Positions 7,411 through 15,382 of a stretch of 17,612 nucleotides of DNA are shown here, piece by piece; the stretch's first letter is position 1, and each line of letters starts with the position of its first letter. The position numbers and the translations under genes were made by a program. Location: contig CAAGKL010000360.1 in the NCBI GenBank assembly GCA_900770405.1, forward strand, positions 1 to 17,612, given 5' to 3'. Below the pieces are notes generated by a model. The model worked only from the letters and a program-made list of their open reading frames with translations, made no database searches and was not told the origin of the DNA. The stretch comes from Clostridia bacterium (GTDB taxonomy: Bacteria; Bacillota; Clostridia; UBA1381).

Positions 7411-8613
7411 TTATTTGTTACCCGCAAGTCTAACAGTGTCCAGCGCAATCATAAGCTCCTCGTTTGTCGGGATAACAAGCGTCTTTACGGTCGCATCGGC
7501 AGCCGAAACATCGGCAACCCGACCACGAACCTTGTTCTTCTCGGCATCGACCTTAATACCCATAAATTCAAGCCCCTCGACAATCTGAGCGCGCATTGCG
7601 CCGTCATTCTCGCCGACACCGGCGGTGAACACAACCGCGTCCACACCGCCCATAACGGCAGCATACTCGCCTATTCTCTTCTTTACGCTGTATGCGAACA
7701 TATCAAGCGCCAGAGCCGCTCTCTTGTTGCCCTCGGCAGCCGCCGCGCACAGGTCGCGGAAATCCGAGCTTACGCCCGAAACACCGGCAACGCCCGACTT
7801 TTTATTCATCAGCGCGTCCATTTCCTTCACGCTAAGCTTTTCGTTATCCATAAGGAAGGTCACAACCGCAGGGTCCATCGAGCCGCAGCGCGTGCCCATA
7901 ACAACGCCGTCGAGCGGTGTGAAGCCCATCGACGTGTCTACGCACTTGCCGTTCTTAACCGCCGATACCGACGAGCCGTTGCCCAGATGGCAGGTGATGA
8001 TTTTGAGTTCCTCGGGAGCTTTGCCCAGGAGCTTTGCAGCTTCTGCGGCAACGAACTTGTGGCTTGTGCCGTGGAAGCCGTATTTTCTGATTTTGTACTT
8101 CTCGTAGAGCTCATAGGGGATTGCGTACATATACGCCTCCTCGGGCATTGTCTGGTGGAACGCCGTGTCAAACACGCCGACCTGAACCACGCCCGGCATA
8201 AGCTTTTCGCACGCCTCGATGCCGATAATGTTGGGCGGGTTGTGCAGCGGCGCGAGAGGGATACACATCTCGAGCGCCTCCTTAACCTTGCCGTCAATCA
8301 CGGTCGAGTCGGCAAAATACTCGCCGCCGTGGACAACTCTGTGCCCGACCGCGCCGATTTCGCTCATATTCTTGATTACGCCGTAATCCGCGTTTGTCAG
8401 AGCGTCGATCACCAGCGCAATCGCGTCGGAATGGTTCTCCATCTTCTTTTCGATTTTCTCCGCCACGCCCTTTACGAGGTTCTTGTGCTGCAAATTCGAG
8501 CCGTCGAGCCCTATTCTCTCACACAAGCCCTTTGCCAGAACAGTTGTGCTGTCCATATCTATAAGCTGATATTTGAGCGACGAGCTGCCGGCATTGATTA
8601 CCAGTACCTTCAT
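7411..8613 (-). CDS. ackA: Acetate kinase
   Basis: Cytosolic enzyme converting acetyl-phosphate and ADP to acetate and ATP, the substrate-level phosphorylation step of acetate fermentation (reversible). The 400 residues align throughout with the ASKHA-fold family. Asn7 is in INAGSSSLKY, Arg92 in GHRVVHGG, His124 in APLHNPPN, Asp149 in VFDTAFHQTMP, His181 in YGFHGTSH, Arg242 in MGTRCGSMDP and Glu385 in PTNEEL. All match the catalytic set known from Methanosarcina AckA, within one residue of its numbering. ATG 8613 is chosen because AGAAAGGA lies 8 bases upstream; the adjacent TTG (8616) is ignored. It follows pta by 25 bases and is surely co-transcribed from the promoter at 9675-9703. The terminator at 7351-7393 ends the operon. 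Confidence 0.97.
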   Translation of the reverse strand: MKVLVINAGSSSLKYQLIDMDSTTVLAKGLCERIGLDGSNLQHKNLVKGVAEKIEKKMENHSDAIALVIDALTNADYGVIKNMSEIGAVGHRVVHGGEYFADSTVIDGKVKEALEMCIPLAPLHNPPNIIGIEACEKLMPGVVQVGVFDTAFHQTMPEEAYMYAIPYELYEKYKIRKYGFHGTSHKFVAAEAAKLLGKAPEELKIITCHLGNGSSVSAVKNGKCVDTSMGFTPLDGVVMGTRCGSMDPAVVTFLMDNEKLSVKEMDALMNKKSGVAGVSGVSSDFRDLCAAAAEGNKRAALALDMFAYSVKKRIGEYAAVMGGVDAVVFTAGVGENDGAMRAQIVEGLEFMGIKVDAEKNKVRGRVADVSAADATVKTLVIPTNEELMIALDTVRLAGNK

Positions 8614-8638
8614 CAAATCTTTCCTTTCTTATATGTAA

Positions 8639-9643
8639 TTATTTGTTATCCTGAGCCTGCACGCAGGTGATTGCAACAACGCCCGCGATGTCCTCTGCCG
8701 AGCAGCCGCGCGACAAGTCATTGACCGGCTTTCTGACGCCCTGCAGGATAGGTCCGTACGCTTCAGCCTTTGCCAGGCGCTGCGCCAGCTTGTAGCCGAT
8801 ATTTCCGGCGTTCAGGTCGGGGAAAATAAGCACATTGGCATCACCGGCAATGCTTGAGCCGGGCGCCTTTGACGCTGCGACCGACGGAACGATTGCGGCA
8901 TCAAGCTGCAGCTCGCCGTCGAGCTTCAGCTCGGGCGCTTTTCCCTTTGCAAGGCGTGTAGCCTCCTGCATCTTGTCAACCAGCTCGCTCTTTGCCGAGC
9001 CAAAGGTCGAATAGGACAGCATTGCAACCTTGGGCTCTGCGCCGATAAGCTGCTTAAAGCTTGCCGCGGATGCAATTGCGATTTCCGAAACAGCCTCCGC
9101 GTCGGGGTTCTCGTTAAGTCCGCTGTCACCGAAGATAAATGCGCCGTTTTCGCCGTATTCACAGTCGGGGACGATGATTACAAAGAACGCGGAAACAAGC
9201 TTTGTCCCGGGCTTTGTTTTCAGAATCTGGAGCGACGGGCGGATTACGTTCGCCGAGGAGTTGCACGCACCGGCAACCATACCGTCAGCCTCGCCCTCGT
9301 TTACCATCATAACGCCGTAGTAAAGCACGTTTTTAACGGTTTCCGCCGCCTTTTCGGGGGTCATTCCCTTCGCCTTTCTCATCTCATAGAATTTCTCGGC
9401 ATATTCCTCGGTTTTGTCGGAGATCTCGGGGTCGATTATCTGTGCGCCGGAAATATCGAGTCCCTTTTCCGCCGCCATTGCCTTTATTTTATCCTCATTT
9501 CCGAGAATTTTTATCTTTGCGTAGCCTTCCTTAAGCACAATCGCAGCAGCCTCAACCGTGCGCATATCCTCGCCCTCGGCGAGAACAATCGTCTTTACGT
9601 CGCATTTCGCGCGCTGCTTTAATTTGTCTGTAAATAAACTCAT
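8639..9643 (-). CDS. pta: Phosphate acetyltransferase (phosphotransacetylase)
   Basis: Transfers the acetyl group of acetyl-CoA to phosphate, giving acetyl-phosphate for AckA. The 334-residue protein is the short, single-domain Pta type without the N-terminal DRTGG/P-loop extension of E. coli Pta. Family landmarks are TIVLAEGEDMRTVEAA near the N-terminus, EADGMVAGACNSSANVIRPSL in mid-protein split by the glycine-rich turn, FIFGDSGLNENPDAE, and the C-terminal LIFPDLNAGNIGYKLAQRL and GPILQGVRKPVNDLSRG. ATG 9643 has AAGGAG 8 bases upstream and is preferred over the adjacent TTG 9646. First gene of the pta-ackA operon, driven by a near-consensus promoter (9675-9703) and divergent from radA. Confidence 0.97.
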   Translation of the reverse strand: MSLFTDKLKQRAKCDVKTIVLAEGEDMRTVEAAAIVLKEGYAKIKILGNEDKIKAMAAEKGLDISGAQIIDPEISDKTEEYAEKFYEMRKAKGMTPEKAAETVKNVLYYGVMMVNEGEADGMVAGACNSSANVIRPSLQILKTKPGTKLVSAFFVIIVPDCEYGENGAFIFGDSGLNENPDAEAVSEIAIASAASFKQLIGAEPKVAMLSYSTFGSAKSELVDKMQEATRLAKGKAPELKLDGELQLDAAIVPSVAASKAPGSSIAGDANVLIFPDLNAGNIGYKLAQRLAKAEAYGPILQGVRKPVNDLSRGCSAEDIAGVVAITCVQAQDNK

Positions 9644-9674
9644 CAAAATCGCTCCTTAGTATTATTTCGTAAAC

Positions 9675-9703
9675 ATTATATACCTTTTTCCCCCATTATT
9701 CAA
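9675..9703 (-). promoter_or_regulatory. Promoter of the pta-ackA operon
   Basis: Minus-strand TTGAAT (9698-9703), a 17-base spacer and a perfect TATAAT (9675-9680), about 30 bases before the pta ATG. No Rex-type or cre operator palindrome is visible around it. Confidence 0.85.
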
Positions 9704-9728
9704 GAGGAAAATACAATTTTTTTACATA

Positions 9729-9757
9729 TTGCATTATTCTTATATATATTGTATAAT
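9729..9757 (+). promoter_or_regulatory. Promoter of radA
   Basis: TTGCAT (9729-9734), a 17-base spacer and a perfect TATAAT (9752-9757), giving a leader of roughly 30 bases. It is back to back with the pta promoter; the two -35 boxes are 25 bases apart. Confidence 0.85.
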
Positions 9758-9793
9758 AAAATTGACAAAATATCACAGTGAGGTTTAGCGAAA

Positions 9794-11176
9794 ATGAAGC
9801 AGAAAAGTGTATATATATGCAACGAGTGCGGTTATCAGAGCCCGAAATGGCTTGGCAAGTGCCCCTCCTGCGGCAAGTGGAGCACGCTGGAAGAGACGCT
9901 TATTTCCGAGGAGAAAAAGGGCCCGGCGGCATCGGCGCGGCGCGCGGCAAACCCGCTTGCAAGGTCGGCGGCACTGCCGCGCAAAATCGGCGAAATCAAC
10001 ACCGAGGACGAGCCGCGCAGCCTGACCGGCATAGGCGAGCTCGACCGCGTGCTCGGCGGCGGCATCGTCCGCGGCTCGATGATTCTGGTCGGCGGCGACC
10101 CCGGCATAGGCAAATCCACGCTGCTTCTGCAAATTTGCAACAAGCTCGGCAGGGACAAAAAAATCCTCTACGCCTCGGGCGAGGAATCGGAGCGGCAGAT
10201 AAAGCTGCGCGCAAAGCGGCTTTCGGCGGACGAGGTGAATCTCTACCTGATGAGCGAAACCGACGTCGAGACAATCCTCTCCGCCATCGACACGCTCGCG
10301 CCCGACATAGTCATAATCGACTCAATTCAGACTATGCACCACGAGCAAATCACATCCGCCGCGGGCAGCGTGCCGCAGGTGCGCGAGGCGACGAACGCCT
10401 TTATGCGCCTGGCAAAATCGCGCGACGTAACATTTTTCATCGTCGGGCACGTCACGAAGGACGGCTCGCTCGCCGGGCCGCGCGTGCTGGAGCATATGGT
10501 CGACTGCGTGCTCTACTTTGAGGGCAGTCGCGATGCGGGGCTGCGCATACTGCGCGCCGTGAAGAACCGCTTCGGCTCGACGAACGAAATCGGCGTGTTC
10601 GATATGGCGGAGGAGGGGCTGCGCGAGGTGCCAAACCCGTCGGCGATGCTGCTCGACGGCAGGTGCGAGAATAATTCCGGCTCGGCGATTGTCTGCGCGA
10701 TGGAGGGCAGCCGCGGCGTGCTCGCCGAGGTGCAGGCGCTCGTCACGCCGACCGGCTTTGGCAATCCGCGACGTATGAGCGACGGCATTGACATAAACCG
10801 CGTAATTCTGATGATTGCGGTGCTGGAAAAGCGCGCAAAGGCGAACCTGTCCAACTCCGACGTTTACATAAATGTTGCCGGCGGGCTGCATATCGACGAG
10901 ACCGCTGCGGACCTCGGCATATGCGCGGCGATTATCACCGGTCAGACCGACACGCAGATTCCGCCCGATATGATTTTTGCCGGCGAGGTCGGGCTCGGCG
11001 GCGAGCTTCGGAGCGTCTCAAACCTCGAAAAGCGGCTCGCCGAGGCGTCAAAGCTCGGCTTTAAAAGCGCAATCGTCCCGCATCATTCGCTCAAAGGGCT
11101 CAAAAAGCCCGACGGGTTCAGCGTTTTCGGTGCAAAAACCCTGCGCGAGGCAATCGCCCTTATACGCAAAAAATAG
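9794..11176 (+). CDS. radA: DNA repair protein RadA (Sms)
   Basis: RecA-like ATPase/helicase that processes recombination intermediates by driving branch migration during homologous recombination and repair. In 460 aa (typical) it has an N-terminal C4 zinc finger (Cys9, 12, 23, 26: CNECG and CPSCG) and Walker A GDPGIGKST at 101-109. Walker B is DIVIID at 171-176, and the RadA-specific KNRFG is at 257-261 (AVKNRFGSTNEIGVFDM). A C-terminal Lon-like domain from about 285 (GSAIVCAMEGSRG, DVYINVAGGLHIDE, AGEVGLGGELRSV) completes it. ATG 9794 follows GTGAGG by about 10 bases. The shape and motifs are intact. It is first in the rightward transcript and may be read separately from tmcAL, which has its own promoter candidate. 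Confidence 0.97.
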   Translation: MKQKSVYICNECGYQSPKWLGKCPSCGKWSTLEETLISEEKKGPAASARRAANPLARSAALPRKIGEINTEDEPRSLTGIGELDRVLGGGIVRGSMILVGGDPGIGKSTLLLQICNKLGRDKKILYASGEESERQIKLRAKRLSADEVNLYLMSETDVETILSAIDTLAPDIVIIDSIQTMHHEQITSAAGSVPQVREATNAFMRLAKSRDVTFFIVGHVTKDGSLAGPRVLEHMVDCVLYFEGSRDAGLRILRAVKNRFGSTNEIGVFDMAEEGLREVPNPSAMLLDGRCENNSGSAIVCAMEGSRGVLAEVQALVTPTGFGNPRRMSDGIDINRVILMIAVLEKRAKANLSNSDVYINVAGGLHIDETAADLGICAAIITGQTDTQIPPDMIFAGEVGLGGELRSVSNLEKRLAEASKLGFKSAIVPHHSLKGLKKPDGFSVFGAKTLREAIALIRKK

Positions 11177-11256
11177 AATTTTTGTTGAGTTTGTCCAAAA
11201 TTTGATTATATTGTTGTAATGTTGTGTAAAAGTTTTTGTTTTTTTCCCAAAAACAC

Positions 11257-11285
11257 TATACAAATTCAACTTTATTTGATATAAT
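11257..11285 (+). promoter_or_regulatory. Promoter candidate for tmcAL
   Basis: TATACA (11257-11262, 4 of 6), a 17-base spacer and a perfect TATAAT (11280-11285) with an extended TG (TGATATAAT). The radA-tmcAL gap (11177-11323) shows no convincing terminator. Confidence 0.6.
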
Positions 11286-11323
11286 AAGAAATGATATAAA
11301 CTTGAAGCAAGGGGTAAGATATA

Positions 11324-12574
11324 ATGAAAATTGCCGGCATTATCGCCGAATATAATCCGTTTCACAACGGTCACGCCTTTCAGCTGCATCAGGTTCGGAG
11401 GGAATGCGACGCCGCGGTTGCGGTGATGAGCGGAAGTGTCGTTCAGCGCGGTTCCATTGCATATTTTGATAAATTTATACGTGCGAGAGCAGCCGTGGCA
11501 AGCGGGCTCGACCTTGTTATCGAGCTACCGTGTGTGTATACTCTCGCACCGGCGGAGCTTTTCGCCAGGGGCGCAGTTTCAATGCTCGACAGTCTCGGCG
11601 TTATCAACAAGCTGTATTTCGGTGCGGAATGCGGCGATACACGTTCGCTTTCGCGGGCGGCGGATATTATGTCCGACGAAACGCCTGCCGTTTCACTTAA
11701 AATCAAGGAAAATTTAAAAACAGGAATGAGCTACCGCGCGGCGCAGCTTGCCGCATATGTCGGTCTTGTCCCGAGCGAGCTTTTAAATCAGCCGAACAAT
11801 ATCCTCGGAATTGAGTACATAAAGGCTTTGAAAAGCAGTAAGAGCAGCATTGTGCCCAAGGCACTTCTGCGCGAGTTTGCAAATCACAACGACACCTCGC
11901 CGTCAAACGGCTACGCCTCGGGTAACGCCATCCGCGATATTCTTGACCTGGACGGCAATATCGCGCCGTACGTGCCGAAAAAGGCGCTTGACCTCTACGG
12001 TGCGGCGCGGCGCATAAACAAAACTATGCTCGACGCGGTCGTTATGTATATGCTCCGTATCCGCGGTATGTCGGTGTTTAATAATGTTTTTGATGCGCCG
12101 CCCGATATGGTTGCAAGGATTTTACATTCCGTTCCCGAGTCGAATACCTTCGACGATATTATCGCCTTTGCGCATACGCGTCAATTCAGCAATGCACGTG
12201 TCCGCCGCGCGATTTTGTCCGCACTGTTGGAAATCGACGGCACGCTGGTCAATATGTCGCCGCAGTATATCCGCGTGCTCGCGTTCAATGACCGCGGGCG
12301 CGAAATTCTGAACGAAATCGAAAAGAAAACAAAGTTGCCGATTATCACGAAGGTGGCTGATTATAAGGAAAATTCGCCGATGTTCGCCGCGGAAATCCGC
12401 GCGACCGAGCTGTCGTCAATCTGCCGCGGCTTCCGGCGCGGGCTTGATTTTATCCAGAGCCCGGCATATGTCGAGCAGGCGAGCAAAACCAGCCTGCGGA
12501 AGGCTCCGGCGCGCGCAAAGCCGAAATCGCCGGCGAAAAAGGCAGCGCAGGAAAAGAGCAAAACAGAACAGTAA
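11324..12574 (+). CDS. tmcAL: tRNA(Met) cytidine acetate ligase (TmcAL, YlbM family)
   Basis: In Bacillus subtilis this enzyme uses ATP and acetate to form acetyl-adenylate and acetylate the wobble cytidine (ac4C34) of elongator tRNA-Met. The N-terminus is the nucleotidyltransferase signature GIIAEYNPFHNGHAF, with HNGH at residues 14-17. Other family blocks are VMSGSVVQRGSIAYFDKFIRA split into VMSGS and QRG, LVIELP, GAVSMLDSLGV, LYFGAECGD, LNQPNNILGIEYIKAL and SNGYASGNAIRD. The length of 416 aa is normal, but the last 30 residues (387-416) are a Lys/Ala/Pro/Arg tail unlike the folded body. ATG 11324 follows AAGGGG (11309-11314) by 9 bases. It lies near pta-ackA, which make acetate. A strong terminator follows at once. 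Confidence 0.93.
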   Translation: MKIAGIIAEYNPFHNGHAFQLHQVRRECDAAVAVMSGSVVQRGSIAYFDKFIRARAAVASGLDLVIELPCVYTLAPAELFARGAVSMLDSLGVINKLYFGAECGDTRSLSRAADIMSDETPAVSLKIKENLKTGMSYRAAQLAAYVGLVPSELLNQPNNILGIEYIKALKSSKSSIVPKALLREFANHNDTSPSNGYASGNAIRDILDLDGNIAPYVPKKALDLYGAARRINKTMLDAVVMYMLRIRGMSVFNNVFDAPPDMVARILHSVPESNTFDDIIAFAHTRQFSNARVRRAILSALLEIDGTLVNMSPQYIRVLAFNDRGREILNEIEKKTKLPIITKVADYKENSPMFAAEIRATELSSICRGFRRGLDFIQSPAYVEQASKTSLRKAPARAKPKSPAKKAAQEKSKTEQ

Positions 12575-12581
12575 GAATGTT

Positions 12582-12607
12582 AAAACGCGCCCTTCGGCGC
12601 GTTTTTT
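12582..12607 (+). terminator. Rho-independent terminator after tmcAL
   Basis: AAAACGCGCC (12582-12591), loop CTTC and GGCGCGTTTT (12596-12605), then T6, starting 7 bases after the stop. A weaker HindIII-like hairpin, AAAGCTT/AAGCTTT (12630-12648) with a T run, follows. Confidence 0.92.
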
Positions 12608-12726
12608 ACTGCTCGGGGCGGCTTTTTTCAAAGCTTTTCCTAAGCTTTTTTATTGCCTTTTTCTCAATGCGCGATACTGTTCGCCGCGGCTAATGCAAGT
12701 AATTTTTTTGGCTTAACTATGCCATT
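12608..12726. other. Gap between tmcAL terminator and recombinase fragment; likely place of an element boundary
   Basis: No gene is visible. Large serine recombinase genes usually sit at one end of their element pointing outward, so an attachment half-site would be expected here. I see no clear paired copy or core in the window, so the boundary cannot be placed. Confidence 0.3.
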
Positions 12727-14113
12727 TTACGGCTGCCCGAGTTCCTTAAACCGAAATTTTATGATGATGTTTTTATCCTCTGTAAGCTCGACGCGCTCTA
12801 TAAGGCTGACCAAAACCTCGCGGCTCGCATATGCGGAATTTATAAACTCCCGCACCAGCCTTTTCGCCTCCTCGCTGTGGTCCTTGCAGCTGCACTTCTC
12901 CCTTTCAACAGCGTGCAGCTTTTCCTCCAAAGCGCTCCTCTCCTCCTCAGTCCGGCGATAAATGCGCTCAAAATCCGCGTCCGACAAAAGCCCGCTGAGC
13001 CTGTCGGCATAGATTCTGTCAAGGTTTGATGTCAGGGTGTCAAGCTTTGCGCGTATCGACGTAAGCTCCGCCTCGTACCGCTGCGAATTTTCCGCATTTT
13101 CCACCGCCTCGAGCGCCGTCGGCAGCAGCTCATCAGCGGCAAGATACCTGTGGCAAACCTCGCGCACCTTGTCAATAACTGCGCAGGTCACGGTGTCCGC
13201 CTTTATCGTGTGGCAGCTGCAAACGCCAGCTTTGGTAAAGCGCTGATAGGTGCGGCAGACAAAATACAAAACGTCCTCCCCAGCTGCATTTTTCCTGTTC
13301 AGCACAGCAAGCGGATAGCCGCACTCGTGACAGAAAATCATTCCCTTTAAGAGAAAATCATAGGTTCGGCTGCGCGTATGCCTGCGGCTGTTTATCATCA
13401 TCTGCGCCTTGCAGAATGTATCCTCATCAACAATCGGCTCGTGCGTGTTTTCCACCACAATCCAGTCCTTGCGCGGCTGTTTAACACATTTTTTCGATTT
13501 GTAGCTGATTTTCACACTGCGTCCCTGCACCATATTGCCGATGTAGGTTTCATTTCGCAGCATCTCGGATATGCGCTCGCTGCTCCACAGCCCGCTGTAC
13601 GGTCCGGCTTTGCCGGTCGTAAGCCCGGCATATACCGCGGGCGGCGGGATTTTATCCTCATTAAGCCGTGCCGCAATCTGCCGGCAGCTCATTCCGCCGA
13701 GCGCCATACTGAATATCCGCCTGACATTTTCCGCCGCGCACCCGTCGATTATGATTGTGTTTTTTTCGGTGGGGTGCAGCTTGTAGCCGTAGAGCGCCTT
13801 GCCGCCGATAAACTGCCCCTTTCGCTGCTTGTCGCGCTTGACGCTTTTGATTTTTTTGGAAATGTCCTTTGCGTACATATCGTTCATTATCGCGCGGAAT
13901 GGCGTAATGTCGTTTGCGGTCGAATCCACACCCGTGTCAATGCCGTCAAGCAGCGAAATGTAGCGCACGCGCTTTTCCGGGAAATACCGCTCCATATAAT
14001 GCCCGGTCATAATGTAGTCACGACCTAAGCGCGATAGATCCTTCGTTATCACCATATTGACCTTTTTTTCCTCAATATCGGCAATCATACGCTTGAACGC
14101 CGGGCGGTCAAAT
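12727..14113 (-). pseudogene. Large serine recombinase (TndX/TnpX-like), N-terminally truncated
   Basis: Site-specific recombinase of integrative elements. Family similarity begins exactly at FDRPAFKRMI (about 14113) and runs to the stop: the rest of the resolvase domain (ITKDLSRLGRDY, DGIDTG), a recombinase domain (GYKLHP through MLRNETYIGNMVQGR), a zinc ribbon (CHECG with later CSCH) and a C-terminal coiled coil (roughly the last 130 residues). The first ~70 residues expected in this family, including the YxRxSxxxQ block with the nucleophilic serine and the DxGYSGTN segment, are absent. The frame runs on to 14181, but those 23 residues match nothing. The only starts (ATG 14160, TTG 14181) have no Shine-Dalgarno, so the fragment should be inactive. 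Whether this is a genuine deletion or an assembly join cannot be told from sequence alone. Confidence 0.88.
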
Positions 14114-14208
14114 AATGAAGTTAGATAACGATACTTTTCAAAATCGCATAAAATCAACATTTTAGGACAACAGGCAAACAACTATGTACTTGAAACTTAA
14201 TACAAATC
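14114..14208. other. AT-rich segment between the recombinase breakpoint and the next gene
   Basis: No recognisable gene. Short plus-strand frames end at 14128 and 14200 just before a plus-strand terminator; they could be the tail of a lost upstream gene, but nothing identifiable remains. Confidence 0.4.
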
Positions 14209-14241
14209 AAAGAATACCTGCAAAAATGGTATTCTTTTTTT
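14209..14241 (+). terminator. Rho-independent terminator on the plus strand
   Basis: AAAGAATACC (14209-14218), a 9-base loop and GGTATTCTTT (14228-14237), with T7 at 14235-14241. No plus-strand gene ends just before it in this window, which implies a missing upstream partner or a leader/attenuator for the next genes. Confidence 0.8.
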
Positions 14242-14271
14242 GTTGTTCAAACCACGAAAGGAAAATCAGAA

Positions 14272-14448
14272 ATGAAAACCGAAAATTCAAAGCAGTTATG
14301 CCCTGTTTGTAAAATCGGGCAGGACACATATTTGCTCGACAACAGAAATCCGTTTTGTTCGTACTTGCATTGCCATAACGGCAAAACGTGTTCGGCGTAT
14401 GTGCCGCTTGAAAAACAGAATAAACCGGAGCAACGGCGTCAGGATTGA
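14272..14448 (+). CDS. Small cysteine-rich (zinc-ribbon-like) protein, 58 aa
   Basis: A 58-residue protein with Cys at 10, 13, 29, 34 and 40 and His at 33 and 35 (CPVC, then CSYLHCHNGKTC). The pattern suggests one bound zinc. Small zinc-ribbon ORFs like this are common beside replication or recombination genes of Clostridial integrative elements; a specific function is not known to me. ATG 14272 has AAAGGA about 9 bases upstream. It lies 49 bases before the DUF6017 gene on the same strand and is probably co-transcribed. The basic/polar C-terminus (residues 46-58, ending PEQRRQD) looks disordered. An open frame on the opposite strand spans this gene but has no family features. Confidence 0.7.
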   Translation: MKTENSKQLCPVCKIGQDTYLLDNRNPFCSYLHCHNGKTCSAYVPLEKQNKPEQRRQD

Positions 14449-14497
14449 TAAAAAATCCCGGCGCTTTTTTAATTTCACAGGAAAGGAGATTTTTGAA

Positions 14498-15382
14498 ATG
14501 GCAGTTTTCAGAATAGACAAAACGCGCGACTATACCGTGATGAGCAACCACCATTTGAGAAATACGGAATTATCATTAAAGGCAAAGGGATTGTTATCCC
14601 TTATGCTGTCGCTCCCCGAAAATTGGGACTACACAACAAAAGGACTTGCGGCAATCTGCAAGGACGGAATCGACAGCATAAGCTCCTGTATCAGAGAGCT
14701 TGAAAAGCACGGATATATTATCCGTGAGCGTATGAGAAACGAAAAGGGACAGCTTACCACGATTGAGTACACGATTTTGGAGCAGCCTAAAAACACGCCG
14801 CCTGAACGGGAAAAACCTATACGGGAAAATCCTGTATTGGATATTCCTGCACAGGCAGAGCCTATACAGGAAAACACCGCACAATTAAATACTAATATAT
14901 TAAATAAAAAAGAATTAAATACTGATGTATCAAATACTTATCCAATCAAATCATATCAAAAAGAGGTCGAGCCGACAAGACCGGCGGACTCTCAAAAAGA
15001 AAATTCGGATAGGATTGGATATGATGAGGTTGAAGCATACCGACAAATAATCAAAGAAAATATCGAGTATGACATTTTGAGCCTTCGCAACGAGCGGGAT
15101 ATTGCTATGCTTGACGAAATCGTTGACCTTATGACAGAAACGGTTTGCACACAGAAAGCAAGTCTTGTCATTGCCGGCGATACCTACCCGGCGGCAATCG
15201 TGAAATCAAAGCTGTTAAAATTAAATTCTGAGCATATCGAGTATGTTATCGACTGTATGAGGGAAAACACAACGGATATTCGCAATATCAAAAAATATAT
15301 GCTTGCGGCTCTGTTTAACGCCCCCTCCACCATTGACAGCTATTACAGAGCGAAGGTCAATCACGATATGAAACATTTTTAA
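14498..15382 (+). CDS. DUF6017 / helix-turn-helix replication-type protein of an integrative element
   Basis: A 294-residue protein with an N-terminal winged helix (about 10-85: LSLKAKGLLSLMLSLPENW, then GLAAICKDG and LEKHGYI) of the HTH_36 kind, as in RepA-type initiators. A low-complexity linker rich in Pro-Glu-Lys-Asn (about 90-165) follows. The C-terminal DUF6017 domain runs from about 170 (YDEVEAYRQIIKENIEYD, AGDTYPAAIVKSKLLKL, NIKKYMLAALFNAP) to the end. Proteins of this design are regular members of Clostridial conjugative elements. They are thought to act in element replication or its control, but the biochemical role is undefined. The ATG at 14498 is chosen because AAAGGAG lies 9 bases upstream; an in-frame ATG at 14399 overlaps the zinc-ribbon gene and adds an unrelated N-terminus. 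Codon use is more AT-rich than in the genes to the left, consistent with transfer. Confidence 0.82.
   Translation: MAVFRIDKTRDYTVMSNHHLRNTELSLKAKGLLSLMLSLPENWDYTTKGLAAICKDGIDSISSCIRELEKHGYIIRERMRNEKGQLTTIEYTILEQPKNTPPEREKPIRENPVLDIPAQAEPIQENTAQLNTNILNKKELNTDVSNTYPIKSYQKEVEPTRPADSQKENSDRIGYDEVEAYRQIIKENIEYDILSLRNERDIAMLDEIVDLMTETVCTQKASLVIAGDTYPAAIVKSKLLKLNSEHIEYVIDCMRENTTDIRNIKKYMLAALFNAPSTIDSYYRAKVNHDMKHF

Noticed and set aside
9704..9793. Rex or cre operator in the pta-radA gap
   Set aside because: No TTGTGA-type palindrome or TGWAANCGNTNWCA match was found.
9778..10521. 247-codon plus-strand frame overlapping the start of radA
   Set aside because: Arg/Ala-rich out-of-frame reading of a GC-rich gene; radA in the other frame has all expected motifs.
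11232..11254. Possible terminator after radA (GTTTTTG/CAAAAAC)
   Set aside because: An A/T-only 7-bp stem with no T run after it; too weak.
14129..14200. 23-codon frame that could be the tail of a lost gene before the plus-strand terminator
   Set aside because: An in-frame stop lies directly upstream and the peptide matches nothing I recognise; kept only as a possibility in the junction finding.
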